A stretch of DNA of 64,000 bases from DAHUYF01 sp035623985 (GCA_035623985.1 DASPSJ010000053.1:7268-71267), one strand, 5' to 3'. Positions 53,862 through 62,931 are shown, counted from the first letter of the stretch. Notes: generated by a model from the letters alone, not told the origin. Numbers and translations: made by a program.

Positions 53862-54857
53862 ATGGGCGACCTCAAGGCGTTGATGCTGCGCGAGGCGGAG
53901 GGGAAGGTTCAGCCGCGCATCGAACGCATCGACGAGGTCGCCCTGCCCCCCGGGGAAGTCACGGTCGCGGTCGAGTATTCCACCCTCAACTACAAGGATG
54001 GGTTGATCCTGAACGGCCTGGGGCGGCTCGTGCGCAGCTATCCCCATATTCCAGGCATCGACCTCGCCGGCACGGTCGAGCGCTCGGACGTGCCGGACTA
54101 CAAGCCCGGCGACAAGGTGCTGCTGACCGGCTGGCGGGTCGGGGAGCTCACTTGGGGCGGCTACGCCGAAAAGGCGCGGGTCAAGGCGGCGCATCTCATC
54201 AAGCTGCCGCAGGAGCTTACCACCCGGCGTGCCATGGCCATCGGCACTGCCGGCTTCACCGCGATGCTGGCGGTGATGGCGCTCGAAGAGCATGGGCTTG
54301 CCCCCGAGAAGGGCGAGGTTCTGGTTACCGGCGCGGCAGGCGGCGTCGGCAGCATCGCCATCTGCGTGCTGGCCAAGCTCGGCTATCGGGTCGTCGCCTC
54401 GACCGGGCGGCGCGAGCAGCAGGACTATCTCCGCGGCCTGGGCGCCAGCGATTTCCTCGATCGCGCGGAATTGGCAAAGCCGCCGACGCGGCCGCTCGAT
54501 GCCGAGCGCTGGGCGGGCGCCATCGATGCGGTCGGGAGCACCACGCTGGCAAACCTGCTGACACAGCTCAAATACGCTGGCGCCGCTGCCGCCTGCGGCC
54601 TTGCCGGGGGCAATGACTTGCCGACGACGGTGATCCCCTTTCTGCTGCGCGGGATCAACCTGCTCGGCATCGACAGCGTCATGTGTCCGATCGCGCGCCG
54701 TCAGGCCGCGTGGTCGCGACTCAGCCGCGATCTGCCCGTGGACAAGCTCGACGCGCTTACCGAAACGGTGCCGCTCGAGGCGCTTCCGGCGCTCGGGCAG
54801 AAGATCCTCAAAGGCGGCGTGCGCGGCCGCATCGTGGTCGATCCGCGAGCGTCCTGA
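53862..54857 (+). CDS. acuI: AcuI/YhdH-type acrylyl-CoA reductase-like oxidoreductase
   Basis: 331-residue zinc-independent medium-chain dehydrogenase. The N-terminus has VEYSTLNYKDGLILNGLGRLVRSYPHIPGIDLAGTV and the GxGxxG-type motif VTGAAGGVGSIAICVLAKLGY; the nicotinamide-side part KGGVRGRIVVD ends the protein. These match the YhdH/AcuI group that reduces acryloyl-CoA with NADPH, a detoxification and propionate-route step. Neighbouring thiolase supports acyl-CoA work. The specific substrate is inferred from family only. Confidence 0.87.
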   Translation: MGDLKALMLREAEGKVQPRIERIDEVALPPGEVTVAVEYSTLNYKDGLILNGLGRLVRSYPHIPGIDLAGTVERSDVPDYKPGDKVLLTGWRVGELTWGGYAEKARVKAAHLIKLPQELTTRRAMAIGTAGFTAMLAVMALEEHGLAPEKGEVLVTGAAGGVGSIAICVLAKLGYRVVASTGRREQQDYLRGLGASDFLDRAELAKPPTRPLDAERWAGAIDAVGSTTLANLLTQLKYAGAAAACGLAGGNDLPTTVIPFLLRGINLLGIDSVMCPIARRQAAWSRLSRDLPVDKLDALTETVPLEALPALGQKILKGGVRGRIVVDPRAS

Positions 54858-54971
54858 GCCACACCGGCGCAACGGCCGATTACCTGAATTTTTAGCGAAA
54901 TCAGCGAGAAAACGCGGGTAATTTAACAAAGCATTATCAATTGACGGCCGACGATCAAGCACGAACAACTT

Positions 54972-55379
54972 ATGCGGGTCGGGCCACGGATGACGACCGT
55001 TCCCTCTCCTTCCGCCGTGATCCTGGTGGTCGATGACGACGAAGTGATGCGAGACCTGCTGCGACGGGTGCTTGAGCGGTCCGGCTACGAAGTGGTGACC
55101 GCAACCGACGGTCGCGATGGCGTGGAGCGCTTGCGCCGCCGCGCCGTGGACGTGACCATTACCGATATGAGAATGCCGGTCATGGACGGCATCGAGTTCA
55201 TCCAAACGCTTGTCGCGGAACAGCCGAGCATCCGGATCATCGCGGTGTCGGGGGTCGATGATTGGGACAACTACCTCAAGACGGCCCGTTCCCTCGGCGC
55301 CAAGGCGGTGCTGCGCAAGCCTGTCGGCAGTGCCGAGCTGGTGAGCACGGTCAAGCGCGTGCTGATGGGCGAATGTTGA
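54972..55379 (+). CDS. Single-domain response regulator
   Basis: 135 residues, a lone receiver domain. VILVVDDDEVMRDLLRRV gives the acidic pocket, Asp65 in VTITDMRMPVMDG is the phosphoacceptor, Ser in IIAVSGVDD and Lys in VLRKPVGSAEL complete the active site. No DNA-binding output domain. ATG 54990 is a possible alternative start. No histidine kinase is nearby, so it probably acts in a phosphorelay or a chemotaxis/motility-type switch encoded elsewhere. Confidence 0.9.
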   Translation: MRVGPRMTTVPSPSAVILVVDDDEVMRDLLRRVLERSGYEVVTATDGRDGVERLRRRAVDVTITDMRMPVMDGIEFIQTLVAEQPSIRIIAVSGVDDWDNYLKTARSLGAKAVLRKPVGSAELVSTVKRVLMGEC

Positions 55380-55596
55380 TCCGGTTTCAAGGGCGGCGGC
55401 TGGCCCCGTAGCCGCCGCGTTGTCACAAAATTAACCATCCTATGACACCGTTGTCCGATATCGGATGGCGCGGGCGGCCTTTGAAAAATTTTATCCTGCG
55501 AATGCAAATAGATATGGCAATATTCTCAACCAATGCTTATGATGCATCCTGGTAGGCGTTCAACCTCCTTGCGAGGGGCAAGCGGCGTGGGCGCAG

Positions 55597-56415
55597 ATGA
55601 TCCGAGGTAGCGAGAACATCGGTCGGCGGGCGCTATTGCGCCTGCTGGCCATGACGGCCCTGGGCACCGGCGCATTAGGGGCCGCTTCGCCGGCCTTTGC
55701 CGAAGCGCTGTCGGCGCGAGCCATGCGCAGGCCACATCTTGTGGTGCTGGACCCCGGCCATGGCGGCCTCGATCCCGGCGCCATCGGCTATAGCGGCGTC
55801 TATGAGAAGGATATCGCGCTGGCCACCGCGCGCGAGGTGGCGCGCCAGCTTGAGGCGACCAGGCGCTATCGCATCGAGATGACGCGGAGCGATGACGCCT
55901 TCGTGCCGTTGCCGGACCGCGTCGCCTTTGCCCATGCCGTCGGCGGCGAGCTGTTCCTGTCGATCCACGCCGATGCTCTGCCCAATGCCGGGGTCCGTGG
56001 CGCCTCCGTCTTTACCTTGTCGGAAAAGGCTTCGGACAAGGAAGCGGCCGAGCTCGCGGCGCGCGAGAACAAGGCGGACCTCATCGCCGGCATCGACTTG
56101 TCGCGCCATGAACCGGTGGTCAGCGAGATTCTTTTCGATCTGGCACGGCGACAGACCAACAACCTGTCGATCCGTCTTGCCCGGGATCTCGTCTCCGAGC
56201 TGGGCCGCGAGGTGCGGCTTCTCAACAACAGCCACCGCTCCGCCGGTTTCGTCGTCCTCAAGGCGCCCGACATTCCCTCGGCACTGGTCGAGCTCGGCTG
56301 CCTGTCGAACAGGGACGAAGACGCGCAGCTCCAGCAGCCGGCCTACCAGCGCAAGCTCGCAACCGGCCTGGTGCGCTCAATAAACGATTATTTCGATTTC
56401 ATCACAAAGGCTTAG
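55597..56415 (+). CDS. N-acetylmuramoyl-L-alanine amidase (Amidase_3)
   Basis: 272-residue exported amidase. The signal region contains GRRALLRLLAMTALGTG with twin Arg, suggesting the Tat route, and cleaves near AFA. Catalytic zinc site: His in LDPGHGGLDPG, Glu in VYEKDIALATAR, His in LSIHADAL, and the C-terminal ALVELGCLSNRDED. Matches AmiA/B/C-type amidases that split daughter-cell peptidoglycan; no AMIN domain is present, so a short AmiA/B-like form. It starts after a GC-rich leader at 55597. Confidence 0.92.
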   Translation: MIRGSENIGRRALLRLLAMTALGTGALGAASPAFAEALSARAMRRPHLVVLDPGHGGLDPGAIGYSGVYEKDIALATAREVARQLEATRRYRIEMTRSDDAFVPLPDRVAFAHAVGGELFLSIHADALPNAGVRGASVFTLSEKASDKEAAELAARENKADLIAGIDLSRHEPVVSEILFDLARRQTNNLSIRLARDLVSELGREVRLLNNSHRSAGFVVLKAPDIPSALVELGCLSNRDEDAQLQQPAYQRKLATGLVRSINDYFDFITKA

Positions 56416-56633
56416 ACCGCCCGAGGAGGGCGCAGGCGTTGCAGCCTGGCGTAAGCTTCGACGACCGGACCCAACTCGTGACGGTGGTCGACATTGCCCT
56501 TGCCGCCGACGCGGGTAAGGGTCATTTCCAGCGCCTTCACCAGCAACTCCGCCACGTCGAGCTCACGACGTTCGCAGGCCTGGTCGAAGGCGGCGAGGAT
56601 CTTATCGCTGAGGCGGCGTCCGGAGGCGGCCAT
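56412..56633 (-). CDS. Conserved small hypothetical protein
   Basis: 73 residues, mostly helical: LSDKILAAFDQACERRELDVAELLVKALEMTL, then GNVDHRHELGPVVEAYARLQRLR. It resembles short proteins I recall from other Rhodospirillales with no known role. It overlaps the amidase stop by 4 bases on the opposite strand. No predicted signal peptide. Probability moderate because of its size. Confidence 0.6.
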   Translation of the reverse strand: MAASGRRLSDKILAAFDQACERRELDVAELLVKALEMTLTRVGGKGNVDHRHELGPVVEAYARLQRLRPPRAV

Positions 56634-56984
56634 GATGCGGGCGAGCCTAGCAGGGATCAGTCTAACGGACGGTTAAATCCCGCTCGGAAGGAAAAACGCC
56701 CCTGAACGGAAAAAATTTGTCGTTAACCATTTATTGATAATCATCGCGTTATTCTCAGCATGCGGTTCGACGTCGGATGTTCCGGCTCTTACCGCAAGTC
56801 CTTCGGGCTTTTCCTCCCTGAACTTGGGCCGCACTCCGGTGCGGCCCTTTTTCTATGGGCGCCGGGCGCGGAGCCGCGCCGTCCCATCGACCCCGCGGCC
56901 GGCGGCGAAAGCCCGCCTCCTGAGGCGCCGCCTTTTCGTGCTAGACTGCGTCTTGCCGCCTTACGCCGGCGCAAAGGACGGTCC
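56634..56984. other. Intergenic region with candidate small RNA
   Basis: 350 bases. Bases 56702-56760 are AT-rich (TTGTCGTTAACCATTTATTG and following TGATAATC) and are followed by a GC-rich segment that ends in the strong terminator at 56826-56852. Open frames here carry no family match. A transcript of about 100 bases from the AT-rich stretch to the terminator, with no clear start codon and Shine-Dalgarno sequence, would be a non-coding RNA. Confidence 0.4.
56826..56852 (+). terminator. Strong intrinsic terminator
   Basis: GGGCCGCAC (56826-56834), loop TCCG and GTGCGGCCC (56839-56847) form a perfect 9-base-pair stem followed by TTTTT. No gene on the plus strand ends just before it except the amidase 410 bases away, so it may end a short untranslated RNA. 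Confidence 0.85.
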
Positions 56985-57236
56985 ATGCACAAATTCGGCC
57001 TCTGCCTTTTCGTTGTGGCGCTCGGAGCTTGCAGCTTTGTCACCATCGCCGACCGCTATGGCAACGAGTATGGCGATTGGTACAATCCCGGCGGCAATTT
57101 CACATGGCAGCTCGGCGTCTGCGAGCGGCAGATGGATGCGCAAAGCGTGCCGCCGATGAGCCGGAAGGCGGCCATGCGCTGCTGCATGCGCGACCACGGC
57201 GTGCCGGTGGATGACGCTCAGGGATGCAGCGCTTGA
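56985..57236 (+). CDS. Small Cys-containing lipoprotein
   Basis: 83 residues from ATG 56985. MHKFGLCLFVVALGAC is a lipoprotein signal with lipobox LGAC. The mature part has two pairs of Cys (LGVCERQM and MRCCMRDHG) and a final Cys, likely forming disulfides, with an aromatic stretch YGNEYGDWYNPGGNFTW. Looks like an outer-membrane or periplasmic lipoprotein. No known family. Preceded by the terminator at 56826 and followed by the dioxygenase operon. Confidence 0.65.
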   Translation: MHKFGLCLFVVALGACSFVTIADRYGNEYGDWYNPGGNFTWQLGVCERQMDAQSVPPMSRKAAMRCCMRDHGVPVDDAQGCSA

Positions 57237-57392
57237 ATCGGCTCGGTCAGGAACGTGAATCTCGCTGGCGCGGAAGATTTCACAGAAAATATTTGTTCTA
57301 AATTAAAATTATACACTGGATAAAGAAATAAACGCCTGACAGCCATTGCCGCCGCTGCTCTAGTGATCGCCTTTGGCAAGTGAGGAGGCGAT

Positions 57393-58316
57393 ATGGTCGA
57401 GGGAGCGGCGGATCAGCTTCTCGAGATTCATCCGGTGGCCGGGCGGATCGGTGCGGAAATTGTCGGACTTCGTCTTTCGTCCGCGCTGCCCGCAGCGGTT
57501 CTGGCGGCGATCCGGCAGGCGCTCATCCGATACAAGGTGCTGTTCTTTCGCGGCCAGCATCATCTCGACGATCGCGAGCAGGAAGGCTTCGGCCGGCATT
57601 TCGGCGAGATCGTGCCGCATCCCACGGTGCCGCCGCGCGCCGGGACGGTCATTCACGAATTCGACGCGGCGAAAGGCGGCGGACGGGTCAGCCATTGGCA
57701 CACCGACGTCACCTTCATCGATGCCTATCCCAAGGCGACGATCCTGCGCGGCGTCGTCGTGCCGGCCTATGGCGGCGACACGGTCTGGTCGAACATGGCG
57801 ACGACCTATCAGGATCTTCCCGTCGCGATGAAAACGCTGGCCGACAGCCTCTGGGCGCTGCACACGAACGCCTACGACTACGGCTCGCTCCGGCCGAACG
57901 CGTCGGCCGCCGATTGGCGCCGCTATTCCGAAGTCTTCACCGCGACGATCTACGAGACCGAGCATCCCGTTGTCCGCGTCCATCCCGAAAGCGGCGAGCG
58001 GGCGCTGGTCATCGGCGGCTTCCTGCAGAAGCTGCTGGATTTCACGCAAAGCGATTCGGCGCATATCGTCGCCATCTTGCACGCTCACGCGATGCGCCTC
58101 GAAAACACCGTGCGCTGGCGCTGGGCGGCGGGCGATGTGGCGGTGTGGGACAATCAGGCGACGATGCATTCCGGCATCGACGATTACGGCGACCAGCCGC
58201 GGATCATGCGGCGGGTGACCGTGGCCGGCGAAGCGCCGGTGAGCGTCGACGGCCGGCGCAGCATCAGCCGCCGCCGCCCGAAGGCGGCGGCTCCCGCCGT
58301 CGAGGCGGCCGAATGA
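57393..58316 (+). CDS. TauD/TfdA-type alpha-ketoglutarate dioxygenase
   Basis: 307-residue Fe(II)/2-oxoglutarate-dependent dioxygenase. The iron facial triad is His103, Asp105 (HWHTDVTF) and distal His259 (DNQATMHSGID); Arg at about 273-274 (RIMRRV) should bind 2-oxoglutarate. The last 25 residues are Arg/Ala-rich. TauD-type enzymes oxidise a carbon next to a sulfonate or an aryloxyacetate to release sulfite or a phenol. Its stop overlaps the ABC binding-protein start by 4 bases, so it belongs to that operon. The substrate is not specified by sequence. Upstream 57270-57345 is AT-rich and may contain the promoter. Confidence 0.93.
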   Translation: MVEGAADQLLEIHPVAGRIGAEIVGLRLSSALPAAVLAAIRQALIRYKVLFFRGQHHLDDREQEGFGRHFGEIVPHPTVPPRAGTVIHEFDAAKGGGRVSHWHTDVTFIDAYPKATILRGVVVPAYGGDTVWSNMATTYQDLPVAMKTLADSLWALHTNAYDYGSLRPNASAADWRRYSEVFTATIYETEHPVVRVHPESGERALVIGGFLQKLLDFTQSDSAHIVAILHAHAMRLENTVRWRWAAGDVAVWDNQATMHSGIDDYGDQPRIMRRVTVAGEAPVSVDGRRSISRRRPKAAAPAVEAAE

Positions 58317-59350
58317 TCATGGCCCTCGCGCGCCGCTGGCGCGCGCTTGCGATCGCCGGCGGCGCGAGCCTGCTCTTGCTCGCAGGCGTCGCGCGCGCCG
58401 CGGAGGCTCCGCCGCCGCCGCTCGAAGTCTCGGAGCTGCGCTACCAAGGCTGGGCGGCGCGCGTGACGCCGCCCGAGCTTGCCGAGGCTCTCGGCTATAT
58501 GGCGCCGCTCAAGCTCAAATGGATCGGCAACACCTACAGCGGTCCGCAGGATGTTCAGGCGGTGGTGACCGGCGATATCGATTATGGCGGCGCCTTCAAC
58601 GGAGCGATTGCCAAGCTGATCGCCGTCCACGCGCCGATCAAGGCGGTGATCGCCTATATCGGCACCGACAAGGACAATGCCACCGGCCTCTATGTTCTCG
58701 AGGACTCGCCGATCAAATCGGCGCGCGACCTGATCGGCAAGACGGTCGGCATGAACACGCTGGCCGCCTATTCGGAGTATCTCCTCGACGACTATCTCCT
58801 GCGCAACGGGCCGAGCGGGGAGGAAATCAAGCAGATCACTCTGGTGGCGGGCCCGCCGGTCAATCTCGCCTTGCTGTTGCGGGCGAAGCGGCTCGACGCC
58901 ACCTTCCTCCAGGATCTCGCTCGCGACAAGGCGGTGGAGCAAGGCGGCATCCGTCCGCTGACCACCGATTTCGACGAATACGGCGCCTATTCGCTGGCGA
59001 GCTATGTCTTCACCGACAAATTCATCAAGGACAATCCGCGCACGCTCGCGCATTTCGTCGGGGCGACCGCGCGGGCGATCGAATGGGCGCGCACGACGCC
59101 GCGCGATCAAGTCCTCGAACGGCTGCGCCAGATCGTCCGCGACCGCCGCCGCAACGAAGACGTGTCGGTGACCGATCACTGGAAATCCTATGCCGTCGCC
59201 GGCCGGGGCGGCCTGATGTCGGATGCGGAATTCTCGACCTATATCGACTGGTATGTGAGAACAGGCCAGTTGCGCGCGGGGCAGGTCAAGCCGGCCGATG
59301 TCTACACCAACCGCTTCAACCCCTACCGGAGCGAAACCGCCTCCCGCTGA
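58313..59350 (+). CDS. ABC transporter substrate-binding protein (TauA/SsuA type)
   Basis: 345-residue periplasmic binding protein. ATG 58313 overlaps the dioxygenase stop. The signal peptide LALIAGGASLLLLAGVARAA-like segment (around residues 10-28) is clear. Mature protein: LKLKWIGNTYSGPQDVQAVVTGDIDYG, AYIGTDKDNATGLYVLEDSPIKSARDLIGKTVGMN, typical of the NitT/TauT class, and a C-terminal aromatic domain WKSYAVAGRGGLMSD. Precedes the ATPase and permease. The paired oxygenase suggests a sulfonate or similar substrate. Confidence 0.9.
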   Translation: MIMALARRWRALAIAGGASLLLLAGVARAAEAPPPPLEVSELRYQGWAARVTPPELAEALGYMAPLKLKWIGNTYSGPQDVQAVVTGDIDYGGAFNGAIAKLIAVHAPIKAVIAYIGTDKDNATGLYVLEDSPIKSARDLIGKTVGMNTLAAYSEYLLDDYLLRNGPSGEEIKQITLVAGPPVNLALLLRAKRLDATFLQDLARDKAVEQGGIRPLTTDFDEYGAYSLASYVFTDKFIKDNPRTLAHFVGATARAIEWARTTPRDQVLERLRQIVRDRRRNEDVSVTDHWKSYAVAGRGGLMSDAEFSTYIDWYVRTGQLRAGQVKPADVYTNRFNPYRSETASR

Positions 59351-59366
59351 AGGACGCGCATCGGGG

Positions 59367-60170
59367 ATGCCTGCGATGGTCGCAAAGATCAGCCTGCAGC
59401 GGGTGGGGAAAATCTTCCCCGCCCGCGCCTCCGGAGATGTTCCCTTCGCCGCTCTGCACGAGGTCAGTCTGGAGGTCGCGGCAGGCGAATTCCTGACGCT
59501 GGTCGGCCCGAGCGGCTGCGGCAAATCGACCTTGATCGATCTGGTGGGCGGCCTGGCGCAGCCGACCGCCGGGCGCATTTTGCTTGACGGCAGGCCGATC
59601 TCCGGTCCCGGCCTCGACCGCGCCATCGTCTTTCAGCAATACGCGCTTTTTCCCTGGCTGACCGCTCTCGGCAATGTGATCTTCGGGTTGAAGGCCAAGG
59701 GCGTGGCGCGGCGGGAACGGGTGGAACGCGCCCGGGACTGTCTGGCATTGGTCGGACTTGGCGGTTTTGCGGACCGCTATCCCCACGAACTCTCGGGCGG
59801 CATGAAGCAGCGGGTCGCGATCGCCCGCAGCCTGTCCTACGATCCCGACGTCCTTCTCATGGACGAGCCCTTCGCGGCGCTCGACGCGCAGACGCGCGAG
59901 AGCCTGCAGCTCGAGCTGCTGCGCCTCTGGGAAAAGACCGGCAAGACCATCCTGTTCATCACCCATGGCATCGACGAGGCGGTCTATCTCGGCCAGCGCG
60001 TCGCGGTGATGAGCAGCCGGCCCGGCCGGATGATCCAGGTGATCGATGTGCCGATCGGCTCCCGCACCGCCGGCGCGGATATCCGCTCCGAGCCGGATTT
60101 CGTGAAGCTGCGCCACAGGGTCTGGACGCTGCTGCGCGATCTCGCGCAGGCGCAAAGGCAGGCGGCATGA
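59367..60170 (+). CDS. ABC transporter ATP-binding protein (TauB/SsuB type)
   Basis: 267-residue ATPase from ATG 59367 (alternative ATG 59376). Walker A GPSGCGKST, Q-loop VFQQYALFPWLT, signature LSGGMKQR, Walker B VLLMDEPFAALDA and H-loop ILFITHGIDEAVYL are intact. The C-terminal third carries the RPGRMIQVIDVPI segment typical of NitT/TauT ATPases. AAGGAC lies upstream. Four-base overlap with the permease start. Component of the importer at 58313-60997. Confidence 0.93.
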   Translation: MPAMVAKISLQRVGKIFPARASGDVPFAALHEVSLEVAAGEFLTLVGPSGCGKSTLIDLVGGLAQPTAGRILLDGRPISGPGLDRAIVFQQYALFPWLTALGNVIFGLKAKGVARRERVERARDCLALVGLGGFADRYPHELSGGMKQRVAIARSLSYDPDVLLMDEPFAALDAQTRESLQLELLRLWEKTGKTILFITHGIDEAVYLGQRVAVMSSRPGRMIQVIDVPIGSRTAGADIRSEPDFVKLRHRVWTLLRDLAQAQRQAA

Positions 60171-60997
60171 GCGTCCTCCAGGAAGAGCGTCGCCGCGGCC
60201 TGACGCGGTCCTTCGTCATCAAGCCGGTGCTGCCCGAAGCGATCGTCGACGCAGCCCGCCGCAGCGCCGCGATCCTCGCCTTTCTCGCCGTCTGGGAGAT
60301 CTTTCCGCGGCTCCATCTCGTCGAGACGACGTTCCTGCCGCCGTTTTCCGAAGTCGCGGCGGCGCTTTGGCGCCTTCTGTTGTCGGGCGAGCTGATCGAG
60401 CACATCATCGTCAGCGGCTCGCGCGCGCTCGGCGGCTTCCTCATTTCCATCGCGATCGGCGTGCCGCTGGGCCTCGCCATCGGCTGGTACGAGCGGCTTG
60501 CCGCCATCCTCGATCCGCTGTTCGAGATCTTCCGCAACACCGCGCCGCTGGCGCTGCTGCCGGTCTTCGTGCTGATCCTGGGGCTGGGCGAGACCTCCAA
60601 GATCGCGATGGTGATCTATGCCTGCGTCTGGCCGATTTTGCTGAACACCGTGAACGGCGTGCGCAACGTCGACCCCTTGCTGATAAAATCCGCGAGGTCC
60701 ATGGGGCTGACGCCGGTCTGGCTATTCGTGCGGGTGGTGTTGCCGGCCGCGTGTCCGACCATCTTCACCGGCATCCGCATCTCGGGCGCTTATGCGATCC
60801 TGGTGCTCATCGCCGCTGAGATGGTCGGCGCCAAGGCGGGCCTCGGCTACCTCATCAACTATGCCCAGTTCAATTTCGAGATCCCGCAGATGTATGCCGG
60901 CATCATCACGCTCTCCCTGCTCGGGCTGCTGTTCAACCAGATCCTCCTCCTGATCGAGCGGCGGCTGACCGCCTGGCAGCCGCGTCGCACCGGTTAA
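60167..60997 (+). CDS. ABC transporter permease (TauC/SsuC type)
   Basis: 276-residue inner-membrane permease with about six helices (first near residue 38). The EAA loop KSARSMGLTPVWLFVRVVLPAACPTIFTGIRISGAYAIL is clear. N-terminal 25 residues are charged and cytoplasmic. Overlaps the ATPase stop by 4 bases. The import module is complete and should be functional. Two dioxygenase genes follow. Confidence 0.93.
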   Translation: MSVLQEERRRGLTRSFVIKPVLPEAIVDAARRSAAILAFLAVWEIFPRLHLVETTFLPPFSEVAAALWRLLLSGELIEHIIVSGSRALGGFLISIAIGVPLGLAIGWYERLAAILDPLFEIFRNTAPLALLPVFVLILGLGETSKIAMVIYACVWPILLNTVNGVRNVDPLLIKSARSMGLTPVWLFVRVVLPAACPTIFTGIRISGAYAILVLIAAEMVGAKAGLGYLINYAQFNFEIPQMYAGIITLSLLGLLFNQILLLIERRLTAWQPRRTG

Positions 60998-61048
60998 AAC
61001 GCGCAGGCGAAGAGGCAAGATGACATGACAGAGAAAGGAGCCCGGCCC

Positions 61049-61876
61049 ATGACCTATGAGACCCTGCAGCTTAAACCGGTCAATCCGGCGCTGGGCGCGG
61101 AAATCGACGGCATCGATCTCGGCGGGCCGCTGAGCAATCGCCAGGTCGACGAGCTGCACGATGCGCTGGCGAGCTATCAGGTGCTGTTCTTCCGCGACCA
61201 GAAGCTCGATTACGACAGCGCCAAGGCGCTGGGCCGCCGCTTCGGCGAGCTGCACCTCCATCCCAACACGCCGGCGCCGCCGGGGCATCCCGAAATCCTG
61301 CCGGTTCACGCCGATGCCAATGCCAAGCGTATTGCCGGCGACCGCTGGCATTCCGATGTCTCCTGCGACCCGGAGCCGCCGCTGGGCAGCATTCTCTATC
61401 TTCACACCGTGCCCGAGATCGGCGGTGACACGCTGTTCGCCAGCCAATACGCGGCTTATGACGCGCTGTCGCCCCGGCTCAAGACCTATCTCGAGGGATT
61501 GACGGCGTTTCACGATGGCGCCCAGTCCTATCGCCGCACCAACGCCAAGCTCGGCGTTTCCGAAGCAGGCCGCACCTATCCGAGCGCCAATCATCCGGTG
61601 GTGCGCACCCATCCCGTGACCAGGCGCAAGGCGCTCTACGTCAATCGCGGCTTCACCGCCCGCATCAATGAGCTGCCGGAGGAAGAGGGGCGGGCGTTGT
61701 TGGCCTTCCTGGTCGAGCATGCCGCGCGGCCGGATTTTCAGGTTCGCTTCCGCTGGCGGCCTCATTCGGTCGCGTTCTGGGACAATCGCGCCGTCCAGCA
61801 TCTCGCGGTCTGGGATTATTTTCCGCAGGTGCGGTCCGGCTTTCGCGTCACCATCAAAGGCGACCGGCCGTTCTGA
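61049..61876 (+). CDS. TauD-type alpha-ketoglutarate dioxygenase, tandem copy 1
   Basis: 275 residues from ATG 61049 (AAAGGAG upstream; ATG 61025 also in frame). Iron ligands His101 and Asp103 (RWHSDVSCD) and distal His251 (NRAVQHLAV); 2-oxoglutarate Arg around 266 (SGFRVTIKGDRP). It is longer-range related to the dioxygenase at 57393 but clearly a different subgroup. It is about 91% identical over its full length, without gaps, to the next gene, hence a recent tandem duplication. It follows the permease by about 50 bases and probably shares its transcript. Confidence 0.93.
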   Translation: MTYETLQLKPVNPALGAEIDGIDLGGPLSNRQVDELHDALASYQVLFFRDQKLDYDSAKALGRRFGELHLHPNTPAPPGHPEILPVHADANAKRIAGDRWHSDVSCDPEPPLGSILYLHTVPEIGGDTLFASQYAAYDALSPRLKTYLEGLTAFHDGAQSYRRTNAKLGVSEAGRTYPSANHPVVRTHPVTRRKALYVNRGFTARINELPEEEGRALLAFLVEHAARPDFQVRFRWRPHSVAFWDNRAVQHLAVWDYFPQVRSGFRVTIKGDRPF

Positions 61877-61997
61877 GCAAAACGCAGCGGCCTTTCCCCG
61901 ACCGCTCTAACCTCCCCCCGACCTTGATGGCATGGTGCCGGACCCGTTGAAATGGGCCCGCTGGAGGGCAAAATGTCGAACGGGAGGAGGAGCCGCG

Positions 61998-62825
61998 ATG
62001 AGCTATGAGACCCTTCGCGTCAAGCCGGTCAACCCGGCGCTGGGCGCGGAAATCGACGGCATCGATCTCGGCGGGCCGCTGGGCAATCGCCAGGTCGATG
62101 AGCTGCACGATGCGTTGGCGACCTATCAGGTGCTGTTCTTCCGCGACCAGAAGCTCGATTACGACAGCGCCAAGGCGCTGGGCCGCCGCTTCGGCGAGCT
62201 GCACCTCCATCCCAACACGCCGGCGCCACCGGGGCATCCCGAGATCCTTCCGGTTCATGCCGACGCCACGACCAAGCGCGTCGCCGGCGATCTCTGGCAT
62301 TCCGACGTTTCCTGCGACCCCGAGCCGCCGCTCGGCAGCATCCTCTATCTCCACACCGTCCCGGAGATTGGCGGCGACACGCTGTTTGCTAGCCAGCACG
62401 CGGCCTATGACGCGCTGTCGCCGCGGCTCAAGACTTATCTTGAGGGGCTGACAGCGTTGCACGACGGCGCCCAATATTATCGCCGCAGCAACGCCAAGCT
62501 CGGCATTCCCGAGACGGGCAGAACCTATCCGAGCGCCAATCATCCGGTGGTGCGAACCCATCCCGTGACCAAGCGCAAAGCGCTTTACGTCAACCGCGGC
62601 TTCACGGTCCGGATCAACGAGCTGCCGGAGGAGGAGGGGCGGGCGCTGCTGGATTTCCTGGTCGAGCATGCGACGCGGCCCAATTTTCAGTATCGCTTCC
62701 GCTGGCGCCCTCACTCGGTTGCTTTCTGGGACAACCGCGCCGTCCAGCATCTCGCGGTCTGGGATTATTACCCGCAAATCCGGTCAGGCTTCCGCGTCAC
62801 CATCAAAGGCGACCGGCCGGTTTGA
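61998..62825 (+). CDS. TauD-type alpha-ketoglutarate dioxygenase, tandem copy 2
   Basis: 275 residues from ATG 61998, with a strong Shine-Dalgarno sequence (GGGAGGAGGAG). Same iron ligands as copy 1 (His101, Asp103, His251). I count about 25 substitutions in 275 aligned residues, including charged-to-polar changes near the active-site end (DRW to DLW at 98-100 and SEAG to PETG), which might change specificity. The intergenic 121 bases differ between the copies. Last clearly core-type gene before the tRNA-Thr fragment. Confidence 0.93.
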   Translation: MSYETLRVKPVNPALGAEIDGIDLGGPLGNRQVDELHDALATYQVLFFRDQKLDYDSAKALGRRFGELHLHPNTPAPPGHPEILPVHADATTKRVAGDLWHSDVSCDPEPPLGSILYLHTVPEIGGDTLFASQHAAYDALSPRLKTYLEGLTALHDGAQYYRRSNAKLGIPETGRTYPSANHPVVRTHPVTKRKALYVNRGFTVRINELPEEEGRALLDFLVEHATRPNFQYRFRWRPHSVAFWDNRAVQHLAVWDYYPQIRSGFRVTIKGDRPV

Positions 62826-62882
62826 GCGGGTAGGGAAGGAAGGCTGCGTGCGATCCCGGATGCGCCGGGCGCCGCCGGATGA

Positions 62883-62931
62883 TGGTGCTGCCGGAAAGGA
62901 TTGAACTTTCGGCCTCTCCCTTACCAAGGGA
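62883..62931 (-). pseudogene. 3' half of tRNA-Thr (GGT), likely attachment site
   Basis: On the minus strand, TCCCTTGGTAAGGGAGAGG (anticodon loop TTGGTAA, anticodon GGT) is followed by a T-arm (GAAAG, loop TTCAATC, CTTTC) and the acceptor 3' strand CGGCAGC, then ACCA. The 5' partner GCTGCCG and D-arm are absent upstream. Only the 3' half remains, as left after integration of a mobile element into a tRNA gene. Confidence 0.85.
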
